In this document: one piece after another, positions 62,712 through 64,000 of the stretch | Numbering within the stretch: the first letter of the stretch is position 1 | Layout: the number at the start of each line of letters is the position of its first letter | Assembly: GCF_001422725.1 (NCBI RefSeq) | Contig: NZ_LMMA01000001.1 | Coordinates: 436,691-500,690 of the forward strand | Length of the DNA: 64,000 nt | Reading direction: 5' to 3' | Origin: Flavobacterium sp. Leaf82 | Lineage (GTDB): Bacteria > Bacteroidota > Bacteroidia > Flavobacteriales > Flavobacteriaceae | Notes under the pieces: generated by a model | Told to the model about the DNA's origin: nothing | Databases searched by the model: none | What the model saw: the letters and a program-made list of their open reading frames with translations, nothing else | Position numbers and translations under genes: made by a program

Positions 62712-64000
62712 TTAAAATTTAAAATTATAAGTAACAGTTGGTATTGGAACAGAAAAAATCGAAGTTTGATATGCTTTTACCTGACCGTCTTTTGTGACAA
62801 AAAAGATAGAATACGGATTGTTTCGTCCTAATACGTTGTAAATTGAAATATTCCAGAAACTATGTGCTAGCTTTTTTATTTTATGATTCCCTTCAATATT
62901 TAAGCCTATGTCTAATCTGTAATAATCTGGTATTCTATACTTGTTTCGATCGCTATACATCGTGTACTCGGCTCCGTTATAATAATATTTGCCTATAGGA
63001 TATGTTATAGGTCTTCCGGTTTGATATACAAAATTTGAAGAAAAACTATAACGATGTGTAAATTTGTAATTCATTACAATACTTACATCGTGAGGTTTAT
63101 CAAAGTTTGTTGGAAAGTACGCACCATTATTTACTTTTTCATCATTAAACTGACTATCCAGTTTTATAAATGTTCTGGAATAGGTATAACCAATCCATCC
63201 ATTAAGTCTTCCGGTTGATTTTTTCAGCAAAAATTCAACACCATAAGCTTTTCCGTCACCTTGTAATAATTCAGTTTCTAAATCCTGATTTAAAAGTAAG
63301 TTTGCTCCAACTTTATAATCAAGAATATTTTTAGAGGTTTTATAATAACCTTCAAGGCTTAACTCGATATCATTATAATCCAGTTTTTTGAAAACTCCAA
63401 GAGAATATTGCAAACCGCTTTCAGGTTTTACATTCAAATCAGATAATTTCCAGGTATCAGTAGGCGATTGGGTTGTGTTGTTTGTTAAGAGGTGAATATA
63501 TTGGTAATTTTTATCAAAACCTGCTTTTACAAATAAGCTTTCATCAAAAATATACCTTAAGGCAACTCTTGGTTCAAAACCTCCACTGGTATTAATTACA
63601 TCATTATTTCCATAGTTTTTTTCTTCAACAACGGTTGAAGGTGTCATAGGAACACCTTCCTGATAGATTTTTTGTGTTAATGCTCCTAAAGCTGCATACA
63701 AAGAATATCTAGCTCCAATATCTAATAAAAGTTTGTCAGTGATTTTAAATTTATCAGAAAAAAACACAGCTGATTCCAGTCCTTTTTCATCATCAATTTT
63801 AATTGGGTTGACTATTGAAGATTCTCCCTTTGGGTCTAATTCTCCGGGATTAACTTTATACAGTTTACTGGATATTCCGTAAGTAAATTTATGTTTGCTG
63901 CTTAATTCGCTATTAAATTTTAGACTTGCCTGAGTTTCATCTATCTTATATTTAAAAATAAATGATTCAGGATTGGGTGATTCATAATCGATACTGAATT
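62712..64000 (-). CDS. TonB-dependent outer-membrane receptor (3' part, runs off the window)
   Basis: The frame is open from the stop at 62712 to the window edge, 429 codons without an ATG needed at 63767; the true start lies outside. The visible part is the C-terminal half of a TonB-dependent barrel: FKITDKLLLDIGARYSLY, GGFEPRVALRYIFDESLFVKAGFDKNYQYIHLL, LEGYYKTSKNILDYK, GWIGYTYSRTFIKLDSQFN, FDKPHDVSIVMNYKFTHRYSFSSNFVYQTGRP, and the final aromatic strand VPIPTVTYNFKF. This belongs to the receptor class paired with DUF4249 proteins. Cargo unknown. Confidence 0.87.
   Translation of the reverse strand, partial: FSIDYESPNPESFIFKYKIDETQASLKFNSELSSKHKFTYGISSKLYKVNPGELDPKGESSIVNPIKIDDEKGLESAVFFSDKFKITDKLLLDIGARYSLYAALGALTQKIYQEGVPMTPSTVVEEKNYGNNDVINTSGGFEPRVALRYIFDESLFVKAGFDKNYQYIHLLTNNTTQSPTDTWKLSDLNVKPESGLQYSLGVFKKLDYNDIELSLEGYYKTSKNILDYKVGANLLLNQDLETELLQGDGKAYGVEFLLKKSTGRLNGWIGYTYSRTFIKLDSQFNDEKVNNGAYFPTNFDKPHDVSIVMNYKFTHRYSFSSNFVYQTGRPITYPIGKYYYNGAEYTMYSDRNKYRIPDYYRLDIGLNIEGNHKIKKLAHSFWNISIYNVLGRNNPYSIFFVTKDGQVKAYQTSIFSVPIPTVTYNFKF

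Overview
The window comes from an AT-rich member of the Bacteroidota, almost certainly Flavobacterium or a close relative. The grounds are a SusC/SusD pair, a DUF4249 lipoprotein, a GYDIA-type GHMP kinase, a primary sigma factor of only 287 residues, and repeated promoter signals of the Bacteroidota type (TTG, 18-19 bases, TAnnTTTG) instead of -35/-10 boxes and Shine-Dalgarno sites.

Layout. 1-9.8 kb: a chopped gene end, an rRNA pseudouridine synthase, a UbiA prenyltransferase, a DUF502 membrane protein, mevalonate kinase and mevalonate diphosphate decarboxylase, TspO, and housekeeping genes (HAD phosphatase, flavoprotein, GDPD). 9.9-28 kb: a complete starch/maltodextrin utilisation locus. On the minus strand are a GH13 enzyme without signal peptide, a secreted GH13 (SusA-like), a GH97 (SusB), a GH65 phosphorylase, beta-phosphoglucomutase, a sugar/H+ symporter and a LacI regulator. 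Divergently on the plus strand are SusC, SusD and SusE-like outer-membrane genes. Together they bind and import maltodextrin, cut it in the periplasm, take up maltose and split it by phosphorolysis. 28-31.8 kb: a second MFS transporter, two paralogous XRE regulators in repeated cassettes, and tRNA-Phe(GAA). 31.8-38.8 kb: coaX, an outer-membrane protein, lptC, a CBS/DUF21 protein and a PpiD-type foldase. 38.8-41.2 kb: the other half of the mevalonate pathway (GYDIA kinase, HMG-CoA reductase). 41.3-49.3 kb: dipeptidyl peptidase IV, two POT peptide transporters, a thioredoxin-like protein with CGWC, and three tandem paralogues that have lost the CXXC. 49.3-59.5 kb: ComEC, NlpC/P60, LpxB, SurE, tail-specific protease, a secreted nuclease, Rpe and the primary sigma factor. 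59.7-64 kb: a TonB-plug/macroglobulin-like protein, a DUF4249 lipoprotein and the 3' part of a TonB-dependent receptor.

The most unusual parts are (i) the tandem family of thioredoxin-fold proteins without the redox site, each with its own promoter, an identically spaced leader and a terminator; (ii) the XRE cassettes flanked by copies of the tRNA-Phe 3' end plus its terminator; and (iii) a 16-base palindrome, TCCCGAAGCTTCGGGA, that sits exactly in the loops of other hairpins in those copies and in a larger intergenic element. Several intergenic inverted-repeat families are present, and in at least three places they create false upstream starts; the starts given here correct for that.
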